From Bacteroidaceae bacterium (lineage in GTDB: Bacteria > Bacteroidota > Bacteroidia > Bacteroidales > Bacteroidaceae), in the NCBI GenBank assembly GCA_017617575.1, contig JAFZVY010000079.1, positions 1 to 32,565 on the forward strand: 32,565 bases of DNA. Direction: 5' to 3'. The notes beneath the pieces are model-generated. The model saw nothing but the letters and a program-made list of their open reading frames with translations, searched no databases and was not told the origin of the DNA. Of the stretch, positions 8,359 to 16,030 are shown one piece after another (position 1 is the first letter of the stretch; every line of letters starts with the position of its first letter). The position numbers were made by a program, and so were the translations under genes.

Positions 8359-8688
8359 TTATTCATCCCCATTGCACTTCGTGACTCTACTCACCACAGG
8401 CTCGCCCTGATTAGGCAGAGGCTTGTATATTACCACCTCGTATGTGTTTTTCTTGCCGTCCTTGCACCTGAACTTATAGTTCATGCCAGCCACCACCTGA
8501 GTGGCAACGGCACTCGGAGTGAGCTGTGTCTCACTCTTGTATGTATCAGCAAACAGCGTCCTCTCTTCTGCTGTCATCTTACGGAACTTCGTGTATCCCC
8601 CACAAAGCACCTCCCTCTCCGCCATCCTCTGGCTCGTGCATCCCATCACAGCAAGTGCGGATGCAATGGCAACTATTATCTTCTTCAT
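8359..8688 (-). CDS. Stefin-like cystatin lipoprotein
   Basis: The 109-residue product begins MKKIIVAIASALAVMGC, a lipoprotein signal peptide with the lipid-bearing cysteine at residue 17. The mature part shows three landmarks of cystatins, the papain-family cysteine protease inhibitors, in the right order: Gly-Gly at 30-31, QVVAG at 64-68 followed by NY, and LPNQ at 91-94, the place of the second hairpin loop. QVVAG-x-NY and the later LP are especially close to stefins A and B. Predicted role: a membrane-anchored inhibitor of cysteine proteases, either the cell's own or foreign. Cysteines 75 and 105 could form a disulfide. The gene stands alone, convergent with the TPR gene, with a TACATTTG -7 element upstream. 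Inhibitory activity is inferred from motifs only. Confidence 0.82.
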   Translation of the reverse strand: MKKIIVAIASALAVMGCTSQRMAEREVLCGGYTKFRKMTAEERTLFADTYKSETQLTPSAVATQVVAGMNYKFRCKDGKKNTYEVVIYKPLPNQGEPVVSRVTKCNGDE

Positions 8689-8724
8689 ATATCTCGTAAA
8701 TATTATCGTTAACTAATTTCGTGA

Positions 8725-8732
8725 CAAATGTA
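8725..8732 (-). promoter_or_regulatory. -7 element of the cystatin-like gene
   Basis: TACATTTG on the minus strand matches TAnnTTTG exactly and lies 37 bases before the ATG. No TTTG stands at the usual -33 distance. Confidence 0.5.
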
Positions 8733-8858
8733 GCCATAATAAGTGAAAGGCATTGCTATATGAAATGAAATATTATTACTATTGTGTGTTTTTCATTTTG
8801 CAATTGACATATTTATCGTGATGTACGTCGTCCAAAATGCGTTAATCATTCAGAATCT

Positions 8859-8890
8859 TTTGTGTTTTATACTATAATAAAGTACATTTG
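8859..8890 (+). promoter_or_regulatory. Promoter reading toward the HU-helix-turn-helix gene
   Basis: TTTG (8859-8862) is followed after 20 bases by TACATTTG (8883-8890), a full consensus Bacteroidota promoter. The transcript would start near 8895 and leave a leader of about 260 bases before the ATG at 9158. Confidence 0.7.
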
Positions 8891-9157
8891 CAACTGAAAC
8901 AAATCTGTAATCTTACTGATGAAAGTTTGTTTTTCTACTAAAATAATTCGGCTTTGTAATCTAAGACGTTCATGTCGTACTTTGCGACAATGGTCTTGAA
9001 CTTTAATATGAATGTCTTGAGGTATGAGATGAATGTCTCAAACTATATAGACGATTTATTTTGGTAGCAAAATGAATTTTCTATAGTGAAAAAATAAATT
9101 AGTCTTAATACTAACTCAAACTTTCCTTAGTTGGAACTAATAAATATATTCTTGATT
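8891..9157 (+). other. Long AT-rich leader before the HU-helix-turn-helix gene
   Basis: No open frame of note is visible. GAATGTCT occurs twice (near 9010 and 9029), with neighbouring TTGAGG and TGAGAT, and ATGTCTCAAACT follows. The stretch could be a regulatory leader or hold a second promoter. I could not recognise a known riboswitch in it. Confidence 0.45.
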
Positions 9158-9784
9158 ATGATAAGGTATATTAAGCAGGAAATGCCACAGGCAAACGATA
9201 GCATCAAATCTGATTGCTACTACAGACCAGAGACGTTTGGTAATATGACGCAGGACGACCTCGTGCAGCAGATGAGCTTGTGCGGTATGTCAAAGCCGCA
9301 AGCAGAGATGGCTCTGATGAGGATGAGGGAAAGCATCACGGAGTTGCTGTTGCAAGGCTACAGCGTGAGCATTGACGGTCTGGGTAGCTTCAGTCTTTCC
9401 ATTGGAGTGAAGGATGACAAGGATGTGGAGGAACTGGACGGCGACGTGCGCAGAAATGCTGCGAGCCTAAAGGTAAGGAAGGTGCTGTTCCGCACGGACA
9501 AGAAATGGTTGAGGGACTTGAACCTCCATTGCCGTTTTGAGCGTGGTGGCATAGGGCGTATCAACCAGAGTCGCCTGACCGTGGAACAGCGTCTTGCCAA
9601 GGCGCAGGCTTTCATTGCTGAGCATCACATGCTGCGTGTTGCCGACTATATGCGCCTCACTGGTCTTGCCAAGAGCACGGCAGCCAAGGAGCTACGTTCC
9701 TTTGCTGAGTCATCGTACACCACTGGCATAACGTTTGATGGTTGTGGCCCATCGTTGGTGTATATAGCTTGTAAGTCTAATTGA
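9158..9784 (+). CDS. HU-like DNA-binding protein fused to a helix-turn-helix domain
   Basis: The 208-residue cytoplasmic protein has two parts. Residues about 1-125 follow the HU/IHF pattern of Bacteroidota (MIRYIKQEMPQ, then RESITELLLQGYSVSIDGLG and SFSLSIG), ending in a variant DNA-contact arm. Residues about 140-208 form a probable winged helix-turn-helix (VADYMRLTGLAKSTAAKELR). Such a protein probably bends DNA and adds sequence-selective binding, as a regulator or nucleoid protein. The frame is open back to a TTG at 9131, but the ATG at 9158 gives the usual N-terminus. Upstream lie a consensus promoter and a long leader. A shorter HU-like protein without the extra domain is encoded at 23188-23574. 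Targets are unknown. Confidence 0.85.
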   Translation: MIRYIKQEMPQANDSIKSDCYYRPETFGNMTQDDLVQQMSLCGMSKPQAEMALMRMRESITELLLQGYSVSIDGLGSFSLSIGVKDDKDVEELDGDVRRNAASLKVRKVLFRTDKKWLRDLNLHCRFERGGIGRINQSRLTVEQRLAKAQAFIAEHHMLRVADYMRLTGLAKSTAAKELRSFAESSYTTGITFDGCGPSLVYIACKSN

Positions 9785-9849
9785 TAATTATGAGGTGGGG
9801 GAGTGCTCTGCCTGACTGTGGGTACGTGATGTGAATGGGAGAAACACAA

Positions 9850-9885
9850 AAAAAGGTGCGAAGCAATTGTTTGCCTCGCACCTTT
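9850..9885 (-). terminator. Terminator of the PpiD-like gene
   Basis: AAAGGTGCGA (9852-9861) pairs with TCGCACCTTT (9876-9885). After one mismatch, GCAA/TTGC extends the stem. On the minus strand it ends in a run of seven T. It lies about 25 bases past the stop of the PpiD-like gene. Confidence 0.85.
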
Positions 9886-9908
9886 GTCGTTATGTTATGT
9901 CGTCCTGA

Positions 9909-12077
9909 TTAGAAGAACTTGTAACGTGTGTCAGTGATGTTAGCCTTCTTTGTGAGAACCTGCATGATTCCGTAGAATGCTGAACGTGAGATGTTCTGAG
10001 CTGCTGTTGCCTGCTCTGCCTTTGCGTCGAACTTCTCAGCTGTCTTGTTCTTGTTGATTACCTGGAACATGTAAACACCATAGTTACCCTTTACAGGACC
10101 TACGAACTTGCCGTTCTGTGCCTTTGATGCTGCTGCACTGAGGACTGACTCGCTTGCGTTGATGCTGCGAACGAATGTTGGAGCGGCAAATGTGATGTTA
10201 CGTACTGTGTCTGTAACGGCATTGGCAATCTTTGCTGCACTTGCGAAGTCCTTGGCGTTCTTTGCTGATGCGATAATCTTCTCTGCCTTCTTGTCGTTTA
10301 CAATCTGCTGCTTTACATACTCCTTTACCTTGTCGAGTGAGTAGTAACCCTTCTCGTTGATGCCTGTGAGAGCAACTACCATGAGGTGGTTGTGGTCGCC
10401 ACAGTCGTAGATTTCAGATATGTTGCCTACCTCTGCGTTCTCGAACACCCAACGGAGAGCATCGTGTGTACCCTTGATGTTGTAGATGTTGTGTGATGCG
10501 CTGCTGAGGTTCTCTACTGGATATACTGTGTAGCCGTTCTTTGCTGCATTGTCCTCGAGAGCCTTTACTGACTGGTTGGCTGATACGAATGAAGAGAACT
10601 TGTTGTACTCGTTGTTGAATGTCTCGTTAGAGAACTCGAGTGACTTTACTACTGCTGCAACGTTGTACATTGGCTTGAAGTCCTTCTGGTCGATAACCTG
10701 GATGATTACGTTTGAGCCGTTTGAGAACTTGAGCTTTATTACCTCGCCCTTTGATGCGTTGTAGATAGCGTTGATGTACTTGATGTTGTCCTCGTCGAGT
10801 GGTGCGTTAGCAAACTGTGCTGATGTAACCCATGTTGAGTCGCCTGGCTGTGCGTACTTCTTTGCGATTTCCTTGAATGAAGCACCGCCCTTGATAGCGT
10901 TGAGGATTGAGTCTGCCTTTGCTGATGTGTCAGCCTCGTCCTTGCCCATGATGCCAATCTGACGGTAGAGAACAGAGTCTGCCTTTGTTGCCTTGTCGAT
11001 TACCTTTACTGTGTAGTAGAGGTTTGTTGAAGCATCGTAAACTGGCTTTGTCACTGTTCCTACTGCTACTGAGTCGAGGAGGTTAGAGATGGCTGTGAAA
11101 CGGATGTTACCACCTGTGAGCGTGAATGCCTCCTTTGCCTTGAGCACGTTAGAGTAAGGGAGGATTGAAGAGTTTGCACGTACTACCTCGCCTGCCTCAG
11201 ATGCGTTCTGTGCTGCTGCGAGCTTGTCTGAACACTCGTTCATGTCCTTCTCTGTCTCTGCCTTGTCGTCAGCACTTGGAGTTACGACTACGTCGATGAA
11301 CTTGATGTCGCGTGTCTCCTGTGGGAGGGCGAACTTCTCCTTCTCGTCGTTGTACTTCTTCTGGATTTCCTCGTCTGTTACGTTTACGTCCTTGTCGGCA
11401 ACTGATGACATTGGAACTGCTGCAAGGAGGATGTCAGTCTGGTTGCTGCGGCTCTCGAATGAAACCTTAGCCTCGACTGGGTTTGAAAGGAATGAAGTAG
11501 CGAGGAGTGCCTGGTACTTCTGTGCGAGGAGCTGGTTGCGGATTGCCTTCTGTGCAAACATGTAGTAGCTGTAAACCTTCTCGATGTCTGAGTTGAGCTG
11601 TCCGTTCTCCTTTGCCTCCTTGTAGGCGTTGAGGAATGCCTGAACGTTTGCATAGTCGTAGCGACCCTGCTGGTTCATGAAGATTGGAGTCTGGAGGAAC
11701 TGGCTCTGACCGCTCTTGAGGATTTCAGATACTTCCTCGTCTGTTACTGCAAGGCCGAGAGCGTCACACTCCTTCTTGATGAGTGTGTTCTGGATGTAGT
11801 TGTTCCATGCCTCGTCATTAATCTGGTTGAGCTCCTGCTCAGAGAATGATGACTTCTGTGACATTACCTCGTAGAAGTTCTGATACTCCTTTGTGAGGTC
11901 CTGATACTCCTGGATAGAGACTTTCTCTCCATTGATTTCTCCAACATTCTGCTTTGACTGCTGGAAGAGCACCTCACCTCCACGGAGGAAGTCTCCGATG
12001 ACGAAGAGGAAGAGTGCAAATGCGATAACAGAAACAAGCAAAATGCCTCTGTTTCGGATTGTTTGTAATGCTGCCAT
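9909..12077 (-). CDS. PpiD-like membrane-anchored peptidylprolyl isomerase/chaperone
   Basis: The 722-residue product has one N-terminal membrane segment (residues about 11-30, ILLVSVIAFALFLFVIGDFL) and then a large periplasmic part, the topology of PpiD. Residues about 40-240 resemble the SurA N-terminal chaperone domain (VGEINGEKVSIQEYQ, then AWNNYIQNTLIKKECDALGL). A parvulin-type rotamase region follows near residues 365-450 (LYRQIGIMGKDE, then ASFKEIAKKYAQPGDSTW). It probably assists folding of proteins leaving the Sec channel or bound for the outer membrane. It is one domain longer than some PpiD proteins, consistent with other Bacteroidota versions. A promoter-like site at 12213-12184 and its own terminator suggest independent expression, although it lies downstream of lptC. 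Confidence 0.9.
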   Translation of the reverse strand: MAALQTIRNRGILLVSVIAFALFLFVIGDFLRGGEVLFQQSKQNVGEINGEKVSIQEYQDLTKEYQNFYEVMSQKSSFSEQELNQINDEAWNNYIQNTLIKKECDALGLAVTDEEVSEILKSGQSQFLQTPIFMNQQGRYDYANVQAFLNAYKEAKENGQLNSDIEKVYSYYMFAQKAIRNQLLAQKYQALLATSFLSNPVEAKVSFESRSNQTDILLAAVPMSSVADKDVNVTDEEIQKKYNDEKEKFALPQETRDIKFIDVVVTPSADDKAETEKDMNECSDKLAAAQNASEAGEVVRANSSILPYSNVLKAKEAFTLTGGNIRFTAISNLLDSVAVGTVTKPVYDASTNLYYTVKVIDKATKADSVLYRQIGIMGKDEADTSAKADSILNAIKGGASFKEIAKKYAQPGDSTWVTSAQFANAPLDEDNIKYINAIYNASKGEVIKLKFSNGSNVIIQVIDQKDFKPMYNVAAVVKSLEFSNETFNNEYNKFSSFVSANQSVKALEDNAAKNGYTVYPVENLSSASHNIYNIKGTHDALRWVFENAEVGNISEIYDCGDHNHLMVVALTGINEKGYYSLDKVKEYVKQQIVNDKKAEKIIASAKNAKDFASAAKIANAVTDTVRNITFAAPTFVRSINASESVLSAAASKAQNGKFVGPVKGNYGVYMFQVINKNKTAEKFDAKAEQATAAQNISRSAFYGIMQVLTKKANITDTRYKFF

Positions 12078-12183
12078 TTTTAATTTTTTATTATTGTTAT
12101 TATTATTTTGTTTTCAATTGATATTATCTGTAGTTAGTTAATTATTCCTGGGTCGTTTTGACGTGCGACCTACAAATAACACG

Positions 12184-12213
12184 CAAAAATACAAAAAAAA
12201 AAGGACAGTCAAA
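12184..12213 (-). promoter_or_regulatory. Promoter of the PpiD-like gene
   Basis: On the minus strand, TTTG (12213-12210) is followed after 18 bases by TATTTTTG (12191-12184). The -7 element is exact and the spacing slightly short. It lies just downstream of the lptC terminator, leaving a leader of about 100 bases. Confidence 0.6.
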
Positions 12214-12263
12214 GAATCGTTAGTTATAATTTTCCTTATAAATGTGTAAATAATGCTATAAAA

Positions 12264-12311
12264 CAAAAAAAAAGCAGTAAGAAAGGCTAAAATATAGCAA
12301 TCTTACTGCTT
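12264..12311 (-). terminator. Terminator overlapping the lptC stop codon
   Basis: TCTTACTGCTT (12301-12311) and AAGCAGTAAGA (12272-12282) form a perfect 11-bp stem, followed on the minus strand by a run of T. The first arm includes the last codons and the stop of lptC at 12303-12305. Confidence 0.87.
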
Positions 12312-12929
12312 TGTTTGTGCCGAATCTGCCATTTGCATCATCTCTGCATCAGGTGTCGGTTCGGTGTTGTCCTCACTCAGTGGGAACGCTCCGACGGAAC
12401 CGTAAATCTTGTAATCCGTCATCGTCTCGTTGGATGAGAAGTTGTAGCCGGACAGCTGTTGTTCCTCTCCTTCTATCTCCATGTAGCGGTCTGAATATAT
12501 CCTGTGGGTTCCCATGTCCCAGTAGAGTAGTGAGGTCTTGAAGGTCTCGCCCTTCAGGTTCTTCACGAGCACTCGTCCCCTCATCTCCCACAGACGTTTG
12601 GTCTCGTAGTGGTAGGCTGTGTCGCATGATATGAATGCCACGACATGGAACGACTTGTCGAACTTCTCGATGAACAGTCCCTTCTCGAAGGCATGATACG
12701 GAACTTCCTTCTTGTCGTAGTAGTACCAGTCTTCCGAGATAATCTTGTAACTGATTATGCCTGAGTCGGAAACGGAACTTGACACGCCTACTGACATGAG
12801 CACTGGAATGGAATCCCTTATGCCGATGTCAGGATGGTCACCCTTGTTGTCGGACGAGCAGGAAAATAGCATAGCAGCGGTAGAGGCTACCGCTGCTATA
12901 GTTAGTTTATATGTGAGATTCTTTATCAT
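12303..12929 (-). CDS. lptC: LPS export component LptC, lipoprotein form
   Basis: The 208-residue protein matches Bacteroidota LptC in length and pattern: the IPVLMSVGVSSSVSDSGIIS segment, then ISEDWYYYDKKEVPYHAFEKG and the beta-strand repeats of an OstA-like jelly-roll. LptC passes lipopolysaccharide from the inner membrane LptBFG transporter to LptA. E. coli LptC has a transmembrane anchor. Here residues 13-24 end in LFSC followed by SS, a lipobox with the cysteine at residue 24, so anchoring by lipid is likely. The start ATG overlaps the stop of the upstream TPR gene (ATGA, 12926-12929), implying coupled translation. The C-terminus is acidic and low in complexity. An LptF/G permease is encoded separately at 17488-18633. 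Confidence 0.88.
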   Translation of the reverse strand: MIKNLTYKLTIAAVASTAAMLFSCSSDNKGDHPDIGIRDSIPVLMSVGVSSSVSDSGIISYKIISEDWYYYDKKEVPYHAFEKGLFIEKFDKSFHVVAFISCDTAYHYETKRLWEMRGRVLVKNLKGETFKTSLLYWDMGTHRIYSDRYMEIEGEEQQLSGYNFSSNETMTDYKIYGSVGAFPLSEDNTEPTPDAEMMQMADSAQTKQ

Positions 12930-14332
12930 CGTGCGTTGTTAAGACGAATAGTTGTTGATTCGCCAAGAACTGTTGCTGCCTGACCTTCCTTCAAGCCCTG
13001 GAAGAATGCCTCTGACTTAGGGAAGAAGTGACCGGCATAGTTGCCACAAGCCTTGTTTGCTGCACCAGCACAAGCTGGGTCAACGGCCTTGGCACGGAGA
13101 GCCTTGTCGTATGCGAGGCAGTAGTACTTGCTCTTCTCAAGGTTGTTACCAGAAGCGAGACGTGCCACACAGCTTGCCTCGAGGAGGTATGCCTTACCGA
13201 GTGATGGCTGGAACTGGAGTGCCTTCTTACACCACTGGCGTGCGCTTGAAGCATTGCCCTTCTTGAAGTACATTGCTGCTACAGAGTAAGCATAGAGTGA
13301 CTTCTTGATTTCGTCGTTCTCCATATCCACAGCTTCCTGAGCGAGCTTGATGGCACCATTTGTGTCACCACCTTCGATGAGACGCTTTGCCTTTGCGATG
13401 GCTGCACGTGGAGTTGGCTTGATAGCATAGATGTAGTCTGATGCCTTGAAGTAAATCTGGCTCTTGTCGCACTCGAACTGCTCAAGTGTCTTGAGGACAG
13501 CATCGAGGTACTCTACATCGTTCTTGTGCTCCTCAACTCCTGCTGAGTAGATGCGCTCAAGTGCTTCGCAATCAGCTGCACCAGACTGGACGAAGAGGTC
13601 GTTGCACTGTACCTGTGTTGGAAGGTAGTTGGCAACAATCTTCTGTGCCTGGATAGTATCTGACTCACCGAACTCCTTTGCCTGTCCGAGGAGCTGGTCG
13701 CAGATATCGTTACACTCCATGTAGTCGCGGATGAAGTCAGTACGCTTGTCAACATTCTCCTTGTCACCCATGTAACGACGGTAAGAACAGTCGATGAATG
13801 CGTAAAGTACGAATGCCTCTGTGTTGAGACCTACATCGTCGATACCTGAACGGAACATCTTGTATGCCTCCTCATTGTTCATCTTTGGGCAATAGTAGTA
13901 GTAGTCTGTTGCCTTGCGACAGAGGATGTAGCCCTTTGTTGTATATGTCTTCTTTGTTGCGAAAGAGTTGAGAGCGTCGAGATACTGGAGACGCTGGTCA
14001 TATATCTTCATCAACTTGTCGAAGTACTCATTCTTCTTTGCCTCGTCAGTCTCAGCCTTGATAAGGTTCTCGAACATCCATGCACCATCTGTATATACAC
14101 GGCTCTGAGAGAGTGGACCCTTCTTGAATGCTATCTCCCATGGCTCGATTGCCTCAAGGTAATCGCCCTGCTTGAAGTAGCTCTGATAGAGGCTTAATCC
14201 TTGGCGAACATCAATACTGTCTTGTCCATGACCGATACGGTCTTCCAATCTTGTGCCTCGGAGGTCTTGTGCTGAAGAACCTAACGCAAATGCTGCGAGT
14301 GCACAACTGATAATTAAAGATTTTTTCATCAT
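12926..14332 (-). CDS. Exported tetratricopeptide-repeat protein
   Basis: This 468-residue protein has a signal peptide (MMKKSLIISCALAAFALGSSAQ), so it is exported. TPR-like pairs are visible near residues 45-75 (LYQSYFKQGDYLEAIEPWEI) and 310-400 (AKRLIEGGDTNGAIKLAQEA, then YFKKGNASSARQWCKKALQF and GKAYLLEASCVA). The middle is cysteine-containing and helical. It probably scaffolds protein complexes in the periplasm. It is translationally coupled to lptC and follows an OmpP1-like gene, so an envelope biogenesis role is likely, but no specific one can be named. Two adjacent ATG codons make 14332 or 14329 possible starts. A TACTTTTG -7 element at 14384-14377 suggests it also has its own promoter. 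Confidence 0.85.
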   Translation of the reverse strand: MMKKSLIISCALAAFALGSSAQDLRGTRLEDRIGHGQDSIDVRQGLSLYQSYFKQGDYLEAIEPWEIAFKKGPLSQSRVYTDGAWMFENLIKAETDEAKKNEYFDKLMKIYDQRLQYLDALNSFATKKTYTTKGYILCRKATDYYYYCPKMNNEEAYKMFRSGIDDVGLNTEAFVLYAFIDCSYRRYMGDKENVDKRTDFIRDYMECNDICDQLLGQAKEFGESDTIQAQKIVANYLPTQVQCNDLFVQSGAADCEALERIYSAGVEEHKNDVEYLDAVLKTLEQFECDKSQIYFKASDYIYAIKPTPRAAIAKAKRLIEGGDTNGAIKLAQEAVDMENDEIKKSLYAYSVAAMYFKKGNASSARQWCKKALQFQPSLGKAYLLEASCVARLASGNNLEKSKYYCLAYDKALRAKAVDPACAGAANKACGNYAGHFFPKSEAFFQGLKEGQAATVLGESTTIRLNNAR

Positions 14333-14376
14333 AGGTATTTTAGTTTTTAGTTATTATCAATGTTTATTTATTTGTT

Positions 14377-14384
14377 CAAAAGTA
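14377..14384 (-). promoter_or_regulatory. -7 element upstream of the exported TPR gene
   Basis: TACTTTTG on the minus strand matches TAnnTTTG and lies about 45 bases before the ATG. No -33 TTTG is seen at the normal distance. Confidence 0.4.
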
Positions 14385-14533
14385 CCTCGGTTCCGACTGC
14401 TGCCTGAGCCGATGGTTATTTTATGGCTGCAAATAAAGCGTATTTATTTGGAGTGGGGCAGGTGAAAAACACTCTTTTTGTAGGGGCAAAATCCTATTTG
14501 TTTCGGAGAATCACCTTTTTTGTGTTGTTGCCA

Positions 14534-15892
14534 TTACTTAACCTTCCACTTGTAGAACCATCTGTCGCTTATTGTCAAACCAAGGTTGAGGCGGAGATAA
14601 TTCTCTGTCAACTTGTCCTGTACGTTTGTCGTGGCGTTGAGGTATGGAATGTTAGAGTGAACCCATTGGAAAGACACGTTCAACTTTGGCGTGCCGCCGT
14701 TGGTGTTCTTGTTAGCAAGTGGGAGAGTCATACCTGCTGTGAGACCGAACTCGTATGGCTTGTTGGACAACTTGACGCCTTCCACGTTGGCATAGGACTT
14801 GGAATAAAAACCACCAAACTTGTAAGTGATAACGTCGGCATAGCTTGATGTCGAGAAGATGTTTGGAGTCCATGCAAGACCTGCGGCAATCTTCATCCTG
14901 TCATTGAACTGACCTGTCGTTGACTGGTATTCACTTGAGTTTGTCTGGTTGTTTGGGAACTTGACGTTGCCCCACTTCTGAAACTCATAGTCAATACCTG
15001 CAAGGAACTTGTAGGAGTGGTAGAACGTAACACCTGCTGCAAATGAGTGAGGGAGCTGGAAGGCGTTTGGATTTGTCTTTGTGTCAGATTCGCTTGTTCC
15101 GCTTGATGAGTTGGCTGACATGATGGTTCTTTGTGCATCACAATTGATATCATGTCCAAGGGAGTAAGTGAGACCAAACACCATGCTGTTCTTATCTGAA
15201 AGCTTCTGCGTGTATTGTGCACCAAGGTCGAGTGAGTATGTGCTGATGTCTGCTGTATAATACTTTGTTATGGTGCTGATGCTTGAGCTGCTTGAAGAAC
15301 TTGTACTGCTGAATGGCATGCTTACTGTGTGGCTGTAGTCACCATAGAGGTAAGAGATGTTGGCACCAATGGACAGTGGCTTTGCCACTCTCAATCCAAG
15401 GCCGAGCTGTACCTGATGAAGACCACCGTTGCCTGTGAATGACGAGTATGTCTTAACGTCAGTACCTTCTACATTCTCACTTTGTGAAGTGAAGTTGTAG
15501 CCGATGTTGGTAACAGGAAGTATTGACACGGCAACACCCAAACCCTTGACGGCTCTGAAATGGAATGCAAAGTAGTCGAAGCTTGAGTTCTTCGCATTCT
15601 GCTGAATGCCGCCCATCTTGTAGTTACCGTTCTGAAGGCTGAATCCTAAGTCGAATAATGCTGTCAAGGAGTCACAGGCAGAAAGGGATGCTGGGTTTGC
15701 AGTATTGATTGACTGTCCGTCTCTATATCCTTGGGCTATACCACCCATACCCTTGTTGAATCCCATTGAGCGGTCAGCCATGAGGCCGAATCCTGAGCGA
15801 GAGTATGGAGAGTTTACGCCATTTTGCGCGTAAGCGTTGATGCTTGCGAATGCAAGTGCTGTAAAGACAGCAGTCTTGAATGCTTTTGTCAT
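14534..15892 (-). CDS. OmpP1/FadL-like outer membrane protein
   Basis: The 452-residue product starts with a signal peptide (MTKAFKTAVFTALAFASINA, cleavage after YAQ). The mature N-terminus (NGVNSPYSRSGFGLM) and the later GMGGIAQGYRDGQSINTANP segment are typical of Bacteroidota proteins related to FadL/OmpP1 barrels, in which small hydrophobic compounds may cross the outer membrane. Alternating beta segments run to a C-terminal aromatic strand (DRWFYKWKVK). A serine-rich stretch lies near residues 195-205. The frame is open to 15949, but a promoter at 15977-15947 and the signal peptide fix the start at 15892. The gene leads the downstream TPR-lptC pair, with a 200-base gap between. Substrate unknown. 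Confidence 0.87.
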   Translation of the reverse strand: MTKAFKTAVFTALAFASINAYAQNGVNSPYSRSGFGLMADRSMGFNKGMGGIAQGYRDGQSINTANPASLSACDSLTALFDLGFSLQNGNYKMGGIQQNAKNSSFDYFAFHFRAVKGLGVAVSILPVTNIGYNFTSQSENVEGTDVKTYSSFTGNGGLHQVQLGLGLRVAKPLSIGANISYLYGDYSHTVSMPFSSTSSSSSSSISTITKYYTADISTYSLDLGAQYTQKLSDKNSMVFGLTYSLGHDINCDAQRTIMSANSSSGTSESDTKTNPNAFQLPHSFAAGVTFYHSYKFLAGIDYEFQKWGNVKFPNNQTNSSEYQSTTGQFNDRMKIAAGLAWTPNIFSTSSYADVITYKFGGFYSKSYANVEGVKLSNKPYEFGLTAGMTLPLANKNTNGGTPKLNVSFQWVHSNIPYLNATTNVQDKLTENYLRLNLGLTISDRWFYKWKVK

Positions 15893-15946
15893 CTTGGATA
15901 ATATAATATTTGTCAGTTTGTCAAGAACTATGTTTAATTTTATATG

Positions 15947-15977
15947 CAAATATAATGGTTTTGATGTTTATCTCAAA
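15947..15977 (-). promoter_or_regulatory. Promoter of the OmpP1-like gene
   Basis: On the minus strand, TTTG (15977-15974) is followed after 19 bases by TATATTTG (15954-15947), a full consensus. The transcript should start near 15942, leaving about 50 bases of leader. Confidence 0.78.
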
Positions 15978-16030
15978 ATGATTGTTGCCGTCTGAGCATA
16001 AAAATTAAAAAAAATGAACACTTTTTATAA

